Source: a virus. Taken from it: a DNA stretch of 23,117 nt. The notes under the pieces are model-generated. The model was not told the DNA's origin. It saw only the letters and a list, made by a program, of their open reading frames with translations, and did no database searches. The stretch spans positions 1 to 23,117 of IMG/VR virus record IMGVR_UViG_3300028920_000277; one strand, given 5' to 3'. This document shows, piece by piece, positions 5,638 to 12,866 of the stretch (position 1 is the first letter of the stretch; the number at the start of each line of letters is the position of its first letter). The translations under genes were made by a program, and so were the position numbers.

Positions 5638-6966
5638 ATGTCCGTGTTGACTCCCCGTTGGTCGCAACTTCGGTACCACCCCGAACAGAATAGGTGTTGG
5701 AAAAACACCGCCAGGTTCTACGTCAACCCCGCCGGTCGCCGGTCGGGCAAAACCGAACTGTTGAAGCGACGTGCGATTGTCAAGGCACTACGGGCGCGAC
5801 ACGTTGATTGGTGGGGAATACTCGCCGCGCCGACGCACTTACAGGCAAAGCGGATTTTCTGGCGCGACATAAAGGCGTTAGTGCCTGACCGATTGATCCG
5901 CGACAAGTCGGAAAGCGAACTGACGTTGACATTCGTACACGGTCCGCGCCTGTCGGTCATGGGCCTGGACGCACCGGAACGTGTCGAAGGTTCGCCCCTG
6001 GACTTCGCGGGCGTCGACGAATTCGGAAACATGAAACCGGAAACCTGGGGCGAGCATTTGCGCCCGGCGTTGTCCACGCCAGGAAGACCGCCAGGGGAAG
6101 CGGCGTTTATTGGAGTGCCCGAAGGTCGCAACCATTATTACGACCTGGCGCGCCGTGCCCAGGCAGACACGACCGGCGTATGGGCATACTACCATTGGGT
6201 TTCCGCCGACATACTGGACCCCGAAGAAATCAAACAAGCGAAACACGACCTGGACGACCTGACATTCCAACAGGAATACGAAGGGTCGTTCGTCATGTTC
6301 ACCGGGCGGACGTACTATCCTTTCGCCGCCGCGACACATACCGAACCCCTGGAATACGACCCGCGCGCCGACCTGGTGTTTGCCTTCGACTTCAACGTGT
6401 CGCCTGGTGTCGCCGCCGTGATACAGGAACAGGAATACGGCGGACGGAATCGCAATTGCGCCGACCATGTATCCGGCGTGATTGGCGAAGTGTGGATTCC
6501 GCGCAACTCTAATACGCAATTGGTTTGTTCGCGCCTGGTCACCGATTGGGGGAAGCACAAGGGGCGCGTGTTGTGCTATGGTGACGCGACCGGCGGTGCC
6601 AGGGGAACGGCGAAGACGTCCGGCACCGATTGGGAATTGATCGAAGCGGCGTTGCGTCCGACATTCCGTGACCAATTGCACTTCGAAGTCCCGAAGGCGA
6701 ACCCGTCCGAACGCGCCAGGGTGAACGCGGTCAACTCGCGGTTGTGTTCCGCCGACGGCACCGTGTCCCTGTTGGTCGACGGGGAAAAGGCACCGCGCGT
6801 TGTGCTTGACCTGGAAGGCGTGCGGTGCGTTGAAGGTGGGTCGGGCGAGATCGACAAAAAGGCGGACAAGACCCTGTCCCATATTTCCGACGCCCTGGGA
6901 TACTACGTCGTACGGGAATTCCCAATCGACAAGGGCGGGCCTTTGATGCGAAGGCGGATCACATGA
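5638..6966 (+). CDS. terL: Terminase large subunit
   Basis: 442 residues. ATG 5638 is the best start; the frame stays open upstream to 5161 but that part overlaps terS in another frame and has no protein-like composition. ATPase motor: Walker A GRRSGKT at residues 33-39 and Walker B FAGVDE with D127 and catalytic E128. Then comes the LTFQQEYEGSF element (209-218) that commonly marks the linker in phage terminases. Nuclease domain: three acidic metal ligands in the usual order, FAFDFN (D251), CYGDATG (D316) and SHISDALGYY (D418). The enzyme packages DNA into the prohead through the portal and cuts concatemers. Length is in the normal range of short TerL proteins. Its TGA overlaps the next ATG. 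Confidence 0.95.
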   Translation: MSVLTPRWSQLRYHPEQNRCWKNTARFYVNPAGRRSGKTELLKRRAIVKALRARHVDWWGILAAPTHLQAKRIFWRDIKALVPDRLIRDKSESELTLTFVHGPRLSVMGLDAPERVEGSPLDFAGVDEFGNMKPETWGEHLRPALSTPGRPPGEAAFIGVPEGRNHYYDLARRAQADTTGVWAYYHWVSADILDPEEIKQAKHDLDDLTFQQEYEGSFVMFTGRTYYPFAAATHTEPLEYDPRADLVFAFDFNVSPGVAAVIQEQEYGGRNRNCADHVSGVIGEVWIPRNSNTQLVCSRLVTDWGKHKGRVLCYGDATGGARGTAKTSGTDWELIEAALRPTFRDQLHFEVPKANPSERARVNAVNSRLCSADGTVSLLVDGEKAPRVVLDLEGVRCVEGGSGEIDKKADKTLSHISDALGYYVVREFPIDKGGPLMRRRIT

Positions 6967-7352
6967 CCGACAACGAATACCGCGTCGGCGTGCGACACGT
7001 ACACGACGTCGACAAGGCGGCACGTGAACGCGCCAGGCAAACCGTCAAGGTCGAACTGGAACGCGAGTACCACGTGGTTTGCGTTGACCGGGCGACCGGC
7101 GAACCTGTCGAACTTCCGGCGGAATCGAAAGTGTGGATTGTCCGCACGGACCCGACCATGCCAGAAGTGTTGTGGAACGCCGGACTGTGCGCCCTGGAAG
7201 CGTATGCCGCCGCCCTGGACGACGACGCGCCAGACGTTGCGTCGGACATACGCAAACACATTGTGTTGCACCGGACCGCGCGCGACGCCTTCCAGGCGAA
7301 CCGGGAAGACCTGGCGAATGTTGACGACACCATTTGCGAAGGGCGGCGGTAA
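6963..7352 (+). CDS. Hypothetical protein after terL
   Basis: 129 residues, ATG 6963 in an ATGA overlap with terL. Mostly acidic and basic helices: an N-terminal helix (VDKAARERARQTVKVELERE), a short strand pair around VVCVDRATGEPVEL and KVWIVRTDP, then helices rich in Ala and Asp (VLWNAGLCALEAYAAALDDD). No membrane segment, no Cys motif, no family I recognise. It opens the accessory block between terminase and portal, and its TAA shares one base with the next ATG. Function unknown. Confidence 0.72.
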   Translation: MTDNEYRVGVRHVHDVDKAARERARQTVKVELEREYHVVCVDRATGEPVELPAESKVWIVRTDPTMPEVLWNAGLCALEAYAAALDDDAPDVASDIRKHIVLHRTARDAFQANREDLANVDDTICEGRR

Positions 7353-7549
7353 TGTCATATTGGCAAACCGAAACGTTGGAACGCGGACCCGACGAACAGG
7401 AATTGCAACCGGTCACCAGGTACGCGGAAACCGACGACGTGTTGTCGTGGTTGCGCCAGGTGCAAGCGGACGAAGCACCGCGAATAATCGTTTACCGGTC
7501 GCACAAGTCTATTTCGAAAGCGGAATACGAAGCGGGGGTCGGATCGTGA
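7352..7549 (+). CDS. Hypothetical 65-residue acidic protein
   Basis: 65 residues from ATG 7352 (TAATG overlap with the preceding stop). Acidic and probably partly helical (DDVLSWLRQVQADEAP), ending with IIVYRSHKSISKAEYEAGVGS. Nothing recognisable. The TGA overlaps the GTG start of the first of three paralogous genes, so it may be expressed together with them. Support comes from position, overlaps and codon use. Confidence 0.62.
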   Translation: MSYWQTETLERGPDEQELQPVTRYAETDDVLSWLRQVQADEAPRIIVYRSHKSISKAEYEAGVGS

Positions 7550-8046
7550 CGAAACTTCGGGTGGAAGGTTTGATTGAACAAGGCGTGGTGTACCGCACGT
7601 CGCATATATTCGCGGCGGTCGCACCGACCGGTATCGTATACGTGTTGATCCGCACGCCAGGGGTGCCAGGTGCGCGTGTGCGCCTGGACTACGCGGTGTT
7701 GTCAGAAGTATTCGCACGCCTTCGCCTGTACGAAGGGCCGGACATTTCCGCCGTCGGAACATCGTTGACGGCAGTCAACATGCGCCGCGACGTAACACGC
7801 CCGGCGGAATGCCTGGTGTATCACACGCCGACAATCGGCATCGGTGGACCTGGTACCGAACTTGACGTTGACGAAGTACCGGGCGGCAACAACGCACCAG
7901 GGTTTCCCGTGGGCGGTCGGTACTTGGACCCTGACCGCGAATGGGTTTTGAAACAGGACACCGACTATTTGTTGTCCATCGAAAATGTGGCGGCACTGGC
8001 GGGCGACGTGAACGTGGTTCCGACCTGGCGCGAAGGGGACGAATAA
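7546..8046 (+). CDS. Paralogue 1 of three: probable virion beta-protein, 166 residues
   Basis: 166 residues from GTG 7546 (GTGA overlap). It aligns along its whole length with the next two genes. Shared landmarks are an N-terminal EGLIEQG...Y helix, then HIFAAV, a strand-rich middle with a YE-turn (LRLYEGPDI), an N-M-R-R-D stretch, VYHTPTI, DPDREWVLK and a final YLLSIEN. The pattern suits a compact beta-sandwich. I have the impression that proteins with this YE...N-x-x-R...P-T-x...ILK...YL-x-N pattern are common in phage structural modules, so a capsid-surface or other virion role is likely, but I cannot name it. This copy is the most divergent: it has a longer Gly/Pro loop (PGGNNAPGFPVGG). 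Its TAA overlaps the next ATG. Confidence 0.78.
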   Translation: MTKLRVEGLIEQGVVYRTSHIFAAVAPTGIVYVLIRTPGVPGARVRLDYAVLSEVFARLRLYEGPDISAVGTSLTAVNMRRDVTRPAECLVYHTPTIGIGGPGTELDVDEVPGGNNAPGFPVGGRYLDPDREWVLKQDTDYLLSIENVAALAGDVNVVPTWREGDE

Positions 8047-8546
8047 TGGGAAATGAAAAGGGACGCACGGAAGGATTGATCGAACAGGGCAAATTGTGGA
8101 TTGCGCAACACCTGTTCGCCGCAATCGGCGCGGGCGTGTCGAAGTTCGTTCACGTGAAAACGGGCGACGCGCCCGCCTTGCGCGTGTTCATGGACTATTC
8201 CGTGTCGGCGTTGTTCGAAACGGACGTGTACCTGTACGAAAACCCGACGTTGACCGGGGACGGAACGCCGTTGACGAAGTACAACATGCGGCGCGACTAC
8301 GCGGGAAACCCCGCGTTCGCCCAGGTGTTTCACACGCCGACCATTTCCGCCAATGGAACACAACTCGATTTGCACAAGGTACCCGAAGCGGGACAAACCG
8401 CCGGGTTGGTGTCGGGCGTATATGATCCCGACCGCGAGTGGATACTGAAAGCCAACACGTCGTATTTGATACGCGCGCACAATCGGGGTGCCCTTGCGTC
8501 GTTGGGATATACGACGGTGATTTTCCGCGAAGGGGAGGTGTACTAA
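8046..8546 (+). CDS. Paralogue 2 of three: probable virion beta-protein, 166 residues
   Basis: 166 residues from ATG 8046 (TAATG overlap), preceded by AAGGGG at a good distance. Landmarks are shared with both neighbours: TEGLIEQGKLW, HLFAAIG, FVHVKTGD, DVYLYENPTLTGDGTPLT, NMRRDY, VFHTPTISANGTQLDL, DPDREWILK, SYLIRAHN. The segment PTLTGDGT is shared almost exactly with paralogue 3, and NMRRD with paralogue 1, so it sits between the two in similarity. No signal peptide or membrane segment, as expected for a protein assembled in the cytoplasm. Likely virion role by company and fold pattern; identity of the part is unknown. Confidence 0.78.
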   Translation: MGNEKGRTEGLIEQGKLWIAQHLFAAIGAGVSKFVHVKTGDAPALRVFMDYSVSALFETDVYLYENPTLTGDGTPLTKYNMRRDYAGNPAFAQVFHTPTISANGTQLDLHKVPEAGQTAGLVSGVYDPDREWILKANTSYLIRAHNRGALASLGYTTVIFREGEVY

Positions 8547-8547
8547 C

Positions 8548-9048
8548 ATGTCCGACCAACTACAACGGGCGGAAGCGTTGATTGAGGAAGGGCGCGTGTA
8601 CAATGCCGCGCACCTGTTCACCGCAATACTCGCGTCCAATTCCAGGTATCTTCACGTGCGTACGCCGTCGGCGGACGATACCGACTTGCGGGTGTTTCTG
8701 GACATGCAAACGGTATCAACGATTCTTTCGACGTTAACTTTGTACGAAACCCCGACCCTGACCGGCGACGGAACGGCAATCACCCCGCGCAACTTCAAAC
8801 GTGATTCCGGCGACAATGCCCTGACGGAAGTATTCTACACGCCGACGTTTTCGGCGAAGGGCACGCAAATAATCGCGCGTTGGATTCCCGCCGCGTCCCT
8901 GGCGGGTTGGGGGTCGCGCGGGTACGACTCCGACCGCGAACTGTTACTGAAAGCGGGTGAGTCGTACCTTTTGGAAATCACCGACATTGCCGGACAACCA
9001 TACGAAGCGTCAATGGCGGCGGTGTTTTGTGAACGGGTCGTGTACTAA
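8548..9048 (+). CDS. Paralogue 3 of three: probable virion beta-protein, 166 residues
   Basis: 166 residues from ATG 8548, one base after the previous stop, with GGGGAGG upstream inside the preceding gene: the strongest ribosome site of the three. Landmarks: RAEALIEEGRVY, AAHLFTAIL, YLHVRTPS, LTLYETPTLTGDGTAIT, a weaker N-F-K-R-D, VFYTPTFSAKGTQI, DSDRELLLK, SYLLEITD. Equal length in all three copies argues for repeated gene duplication under a structural constraint. A 66-base-or-shorter neighbour gap does not exist; the holin-like gene starts 18 bases downstream. Role as for the other two copies; possibly subunits of a hetero-oligomer on the particle. Confidence 0.78.
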   Translation: MSDQLQRAEALIEEGRVYNAAHLFTAILASNSRYLHVRTPSADDTDLRVFLDMQTVSTILSTLTLYETPTLTGDGTAITPRNFKRDSGDNALTEVFYTPTFSAKGTQIIARWIPAASLAGWGSRGYDSDRELLLKAGESYLLEITDIAGQPYEASMAAVFCERVVY

Positions 9049-9066
9049 CCTGGAAAGGGAACAGGC

Positions 9067-9432
9067 ATGGACAATTTCGCGGCGATACTTGAACTGGTGT
9101 TGAAGATTTTTGGCGGCGCGTTGTCGGTACTGGCGACCGGGATTGCCTGGAAGCTACTTGGCAAGGTTGGGATACAGAAGACCGCCGAACGCGAATCGCT
9201 TTTGCGCGGGTACGTCAAGGAAGGCATAAACCGGACCGAAGCGTGGGCGAACGAAAACGGTAAAAAGGGCAACGACAAACTGGTGCATTGCCTGGAAGTC
9301 GTGAAGACCCTTGCCGGTGCCGCCGGTTTGAAGAAATGGGCGGACGACGTACTGGTGTCGAAGATCGAAGCGCAACTGACACACAACGCCGCGAATGGTT
9401 CGGGTGTTGGTTCGGTGTCAACGGGAGAGTGA
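9067..9432 (+). CDS. Holin-like protein (LLH-type pattern)
   Basis: 121 residues from ATG 9067, with AAAGGGA upstream. Residues about 5-30 are a hydrophobic helix (AAILELVLKIFGGALSVLATGIAW), followed by a charged amphipathic helix (KTAERESLLRGYVKEGINRTEAWA), then GKKGNDKLVHCLEVVKTLAGAAG and VSKIEAQLTHN. One membrane helix followed by a GxxK...A-rich helix ending in an IEA element is the pattern I know from the LLH group of phage holins (superfamily 6). A holin forms membrane holes to let lysin out at the end of infection. No lysin is recognised next to it, so the call rests on shape. The TGA overlaps a GTG that opens an alternative frame. Confidence 0.6.
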   Translation: MDNFAAILELVLKIFGGALSVLATGIAWKLLGKVGIQKTAERESLLRGYVKEGINRTEAWANENGKKGNDKLVHCLEVVKTLAGAAGLKKWADDVLVSKIEAQLTHNAANGSGVGSVSTGE

Positions 9433-9641
9433 CACAATGGCAAAGCGAAGCGGAATACAACGGACGATTGGTACCGCGTACGGTGCGCGTGACGGGCACG
9501 GACAGGGGCGCGGAATGGCGGGTGGTATGCGACGTAATCGCAACACCGGTGGATGTTCCCTTGGTGGACCTGGCGGTGGTAAAGGTGGTGGACGCGGCAA
9601 GGGACGCGGTCGTACGACATAACAAAAGGTTGACCGCATGA
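9429..9641 (+). CDS. Alternative/overlapping frame, 70 residues
   Basis: A frame from GTG 9429 (GTGA overlap with the holin-like gene) to TGA 9641 (ATGA overlap with the next gene) encodes 70 residues that look like an ordinary folded protein: TQWQSEAEYNGRLVPRTVRV, GAEWRVVCDVIATP and VDLAVVKVVDAARDAVVRH. Its junctions match the coupling style of this genome at both ends, and codons such as TTG, GTG and GCG fit. Against it, no ribosome site lies at a proper distance. It overlaps the Gly/Arg-rich frame for that gene's whole length. Confidence 0.35.
   Translation: MTQWQSEAEYNGRLVPRTVRVTGTDRGAEWRVVCDVIATPVDVPLVDLAVVKVVDAARDAVVRHNKRLTA
9437..9622 (+). CDS. Gly/Arg-rich small protein
   Basis: 61 residues from ATG 9437, ten bases after GGGAG at 9423-9427. 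It begins MAKRSGIQRTIGTAYGARDG, then a basic glycine-rich tail (GMAGGMRRNRNTGGC, GGPGGGKGGGRGKGRGR). The tail resembles low-complexity Gly/Arg/Lys peptides seen in some phages and could bind nucleic acid. It overlaps almost completely with a second open frame (9429-9641). I prefer this frame because its own ribosome site is well placed and because after its TAA an AAAAGG site follows at the right distance for the next gene. Either frame, or both, could be real. Confidence 0.55.
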   Translation: MAKRSGIQRTIGTAYGARDGHGQGRGMAGGMRRNRNTGGCSLGGPGGGKGGGRGKGRGRTT

Positions 9642-9841
9642 AGATCGTTGCAAAGGTCGCCGCCTGGTTGTTCGGGTTGTTGTTCCGCGAATGGAAGAAA
9701 CCGCACGAAGGCGAAATGGTGGGCGGCGGCAAGACGACCAGGGACGACGTCAACGGTTCGGTGGACGACATGTTGGACGACGACACGAAGATTGTCACCA
9801 GGCGCACGACGCGCCCAGGCAACCAGGGGGACGAAGGTTGA
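9638..9841 (+). CDS. Small protein with N-terminal hydrophobic helix
   Basis: 67 residues from ATG 9638, eight bases after AAAAGG. Residues 1-16 (MKIVAKVAAWLFGLLF) form a short amphipathic or membrane helix, followed by a charged, probably flexible tail (REWKKPHEGE, DDMLDDDTKIVTRRTTR). It could associate with the inner membrane and take part in lysis, given the holin-like gene upstream and the lipoprotein-like gene downstream, but no spanin features can be claimed. The TGA overlaps a TTG start (TTGA). Confidence 0.62.
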   Translation: MKIVAKVAAWLFGLLFREWKKPHEGEMVGGGKTTRDDVNGSVDDMLDDDTKIVTRRTTRPGNQGDEG

Positions 9842-10260
9842 TAGTCAAACTGCCTTCCGGTCGTTGGCAACTCCGGTCGAAGGACGGTGCGCGCGTGTTG
9901 GGCACGTTCGACACAAAGGCCGAAGCGGAACGCCGCGAACGCCAGGTTTTGTTCTTTTCCAGAAGACGCAATCGCCGTCGCCGTCGGTCGTCGGTCCAGG
10001 TGGTGTTCCTGGCGTTTGCCCTGGTGTTGTGTTCGGGGTGCCTGGGCGGACTGCGACGACATGAAATCGTGAAGCACCCCGACGCGCCCATGTTGATTGC
10101 GGAAACGCGCGGCGGGTACGTGCGGGTGTTCGTGTATCGGAAGGCGGACGCGCGCCTGGTTGAATACGGGTGGGTTCGCCTGTCAACCGTGAAGGGTTGG
10201 ACCCTGACGAAATACGATTGGGAAGCACGGGCGGCGAAGGATAGAAACAATGGTGAATGA
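9838..10260 (+). CDS. Short phage motif followed by lipoprotein-like segment and C-terminal domain
   Basis: 140 residues if translation starts at TTG 9838 (TTGA overlap). Residues 3-40 (VKLPSGRWQLRSKDG, LGTFDTKAEAERRERQV) match a short basic motif I have seen in many phage proteins, of unknown role. Residues 41-52 are almost all Arg, then a hydrophobic segment (VQVVFLAFALVL) ends in CSGC, an imperfect lipobox with Cys68 as the possible lipid site. The remaining 70 residues form a soluble domain (PMLIAETRGGYVRVFVY, VEYGWVRL, GWTLTKYDW). TTG 9949 would give a normal lipoprotein with a basic N-region, so two products are possible. A Rz1-like outer-membrane role is conceivable only from position next to the holin-like gene. 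Its stop lies inside the start of the portal gene. Confidence 0.6.
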   Translation: MIVKLPSGRWQLRSKDGARVLGTFDTKAEAERRERQVLFFSRRRNRRRRRSSVQVVFLAFALVLCSGCLGGLRRHEIVKHPDAPMLIAETRGGYVRVFVYRKADARLVEYGWVRLSTVKGWTLTKYDWEARAAKDRNNGE

Positions 10261-11689
10261 AGGCGCGGCGAAAAAAGACCAGGTCGACACCACGTCGGCA
10301 CAATACGACGACATGTGCGACAAGTGGGCATTGGTGTTCGATTTGATAGCGGGTACACGCCGAATGCGTGAACGTGGTCAAAAGTGGTTGCCGAAGGAAA
10401 CACGCGAAGACAACGACGCGTACGCCGTGCGCCTGGCGCGGTCGTTCCTGTACAACGCGACGAAAGACACACGCGACAAGTGGGTTTCGCGTCCATTTTC
10501 AAAACCACTTACCCTTCAAAACGCCGATACCCTGGACGACCGGTTGAAAGATATCCAATGGGACGCCGACTTGGCCGGGCGTACCCTGGACGCCCTGGCG
10601 TCGGACCTGTTCGAAAACGCCTTGGAAACCGGCAAGTGTCACCTGTTGGTCGACTATCCTTCCGTTTCGTCCGACCTGTCGTTGGAAGACGAAGAAAAGT
10701 TGGACCTGCGACCGACGTTTGTTCAAATCCGTTCGCAAGACCTGTTCGCCTGGCGTGCCGAACGCCGCCCGAATGGCGAACCCCGGTTGACTCAAATTCG
10801 TTGGCGGGAAAACACTGTCGAAGCGGACGGCGAATGGTCGGACCGGATCGTGGAACGTATACGTGTTATGACGCCGACCACCTGGGAAGTGTGGGAAAAG
10901 GTCACGACGAAGACCGGCGAAGAATACCAACAGGTGTCGGAAGGTACGCACACGTTCGGCGAAATTCCCCTGGTCACGGCGTATTTTAACCGTGCCGGTT
11001 TCATGGTTTCGGAAAGTACCCTGGATGACATTTCTTGGTTGAACCTGGCGCACTGGCAATCGCAGTCCGACCAACGAAACATATTGCGGTTCGCGCGCGT
11101 CGGAATGATTTTCGTCAAGGGACTTTCGAAAGACGAATTCGAAGCGGGGTTGACTGTCGGTCCCAATGAAATGATTGCGTCGACGAACGACCAGGCGGAC
11201 GCAAAGGTGGTCGAACATTCCGGCAAGGCAATTGCCGCCGGTCGACAAGACCTGTTGGACCTGGAACAGAAAATGGAAGTATTGGGCGTTCAACCCCTGG
11301 TCAACCGCGCAAACCCGACGGTGATCGGACAGGCAATCGGCGAAAACAAGTCCGTGACCGTAATCCAATCATGGGTCCGCGTAATGGAAACCATGTTGGA
11401 AGACGCGTACGAACTGGCGGCAACCTGGATCAAGGCGGACATACCGGACGACTTCGCCGTGGACATATTCAACGACTTCGGAATTTCCCTGGACGACACG
11501 CGCGAAGTCGAAGCGTTGTTGAAAGCACGCGTCGCCGGGGAAATCACGCAACAAACATTGTTGAATGAACTGAAACGGCGCGGCGTGTTGTCCGACTCGT
11601 TGGACGTGGAAGACGAAGTCGAAGCGACGACGGAGGAAGACGCGCGCGGCCTGGACGTAAACGTGAATCTGGAAGGTGAAATCGAATAA
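10250..11689 (+). CDS. Portal protein (DUF4055 type)
   Basis: 479 residues from ATG 10250, with GAAGGA eight bases upstream. The N-terminal part carries the pattern WLPKE...YAVRLARSFLYNATKDTRDKWVSRPFSKP, followed by a central region with LLVDYP, YFNRAG and a LNLAHWQSQSDQRNILRFAR helix, which I know from DUF4055 proteins, now understood as portal proteins. The C-terminus is very acidic. Twelve copies would form the ring at one capsid vertex through which TerL drives DNA and to which the connector binds. Position just before a Mu F-like gene, scaffold and coat agrees. Separation from terL by 3.3 kb is unusual. The TAA shares one base with the next ATG. Confidence 0.88.
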   Translation: MVNEGAAKKDQVDTTSAQYDDMCDKWALVFDLIAGTRRMRERGQKWLPKETREDNDAYAVRLARSFLYNATKDTRDKWVSRPFSKPLTLQNADTLDDRLKDIQWDADLAGRTLDALASDLFENALETGKCHLLVDYPSVSSDLSLEDEEKLDLRPTFVQIRSQDLFAWRAERRPNGEPRLTQIRWRENTVEADGEWSDRIVERIRVMTPTTWEVWEKVTTKTGEEYQQVSEGTHTFGEIPLVTAYFNRAGFMVSESTLDDISWLNLAHWQSQSDQRNILRFARVGMIFVKGLSKDEFEAGLTVGPNEMIASTNDQADAKVVEHSGKAIAAGRQDLLDLEQKMEVLGVQPLVNRANPTVIGQAIGENKSVTVIQSWVRVMETMLEDAYELAATWIKADIPDDFAVDIFNDFGISLDDTREVEALLKARVAGEITQQTLLNELKRRGVLSDSLDVEDEVEATTEEDARGLDVNVNLEGEIE

Positions 11690-12810
11690 TGGTCGTCACG
11701 GGCAAACACATAGTCGCGGACGCGGTCAAGACCGCCAACGACGAATTGTTGGAACGCGCGATTTTGCACGCCGTTCGTATGCAACGCCTGGAAGCGAACG
11801 AAGCACGCGTGATATTCCGTTTTCTGGACCGCGAAGTGTTGCCCGATATTACCGCCCGCCTGGCGTCCATGATGCAACGAATAAATGGGCGCGGGTACGC
11901 GTCAATTCGTACGCGCCAGGTGCGCGACCTGGTCGCCGCCCTGGACAAGATTACCGCGAAGGGTTTGGGCGACGCACGCAAGTTTACGATAACGCGCCTG
12001 GAACGTATCGGACTTTCCGAAGCGGAATGGCAAACGAAGTTGTTGGACGAACTGTTGTCGCCCGTCGGGATCGAAACGACGTTGCCCACGGTCGGATTTA
12101 TCCGCGAGGCAATCAACGCGCGCCCATTCCAGGGCAAGCTATTGTCCGAATGGTTCGACGACCTTTCAAAATCGGTTCAACGCGACCTGGAACGGCAATT
12201 AAAAATTGGACTGATCGAAGGCGAATCAATACCGGAACTGACCCGGCGCGTTCAAACGGCGACACTGGACACCGCCAGACGTAACGCGGCGACCATTGCT
12301 AGGACGGCGACAAACCACGTCACGACACAGGCGCGCGAAGCGGTATACCGTGAAAACGAAGACGTAATGAAAGGCGTCGAATGGGTTTCCACCCTGGATG
12401 CGCGTACGACCGAAACGTGTATGGCACTGGACACGCAAGTATTCCCGATTGATTCGGGACCGCGCCCACCGGCACACATGAATTGCCGGTCAACGACCGT
12501 GCCTGTTTTGAAGTCGTGGAAAGAACTTGGAATTGACCTGGCCGAAGCACCGAAAGGGACGCGTGCGGCATTCGGTGGCGAGGTGCCCGAATCCATGTCG
12601 TACGGTTCGTGGTTGCGCAAACAGTCGGTGTCAGTACAAAACGAAGCGTTAGGACCGACCAGGGCGCGTTTGTTCCGCGAAGGGAAAGTGAAAATCGACC
12701 GTTTCGTGGGCAACGATAGGCAACCGTTGACCCTGGAACAGATACGCCGCCGCGAAGGATTGTCGGCGGACGACGTGAAAGTGAACCGCACCAGGAAGGG
12801 CGGTAAATGA
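11689..12810 (+). CDS. Mu gpF-like minor head protein
   Basis: 373 residues from ATG 11689 (TAATG). The N-terminal 190 residues are mainly helical. Residues about 200-273 contain the Mu F signature: IARTATNHVTTQAREAV, WVSTLDARTTETC (232-244) and PPAHMNCRSTTVPV (260-273), with the Cys/His-rich arrangement typical of this domain. The tail (SYGSWLRKQS, FREGKVKIDRFV, PLTLEQIRRREG) matches the usual end of such proteins. Family members are minor capsid proteins bound to the portal and needed early in head assembly; some carry ejected or toxic C-terminal domains, but none is present here. ATG 12807, within its final TGA, opens a 19-codon mini-frame. Confidence 0.9.
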   Translation: MVVTGKHIVADAVKTANDELLERAILHAVRMQRLEANEARVIFRFLDREVLPDITARLASMMQRINGRGYASIRTRQVRDLVAALDKITAKGLGDARKFTITRLERIGLSEAEWQTKLLDELLSPVGIETTLPTVGFIREAINARPFQGKLLSEWFDDLSKSVQRDLERQLKIGLIEGESIPELTRRVQTATLDTARRNAATIARTATNHVTTQAREAVYRENEDVMKGVEWVSTLDARTTETCMALDTQVFPIDSGPRPPAHMNCRSTTVPVLKSWKELGIDLAEAPKGTRAAFGGEVPESMSYGSWLRKQSVSVQNEALGPTRARLFREGKVKIDRFVGNDRQPLTLEQIRRREGLSADDVKVNRTRKGGK

Positions 12811-12866
12811 TACACGCGCGGGAAGCGCACAACAGGGCGGGAAGCCCAGGGAGGGTCAAGAAATGA
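12807..12866 (+). other. 19-codon mini-ORF bridging head protein and scaffold genes
   Basis: ATG 12807 overlaps the stop of the Mu F-like gene and its frame (MIHAREAHNRAGSPGRVKK) ends with a TGA that overlaps the scaffold ATG, so both junctions are ATGA. It also covers the scaffold's GGGAGGG ribosome site. It may serve coupling of translation, or be chance. Confidence 0.3.
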
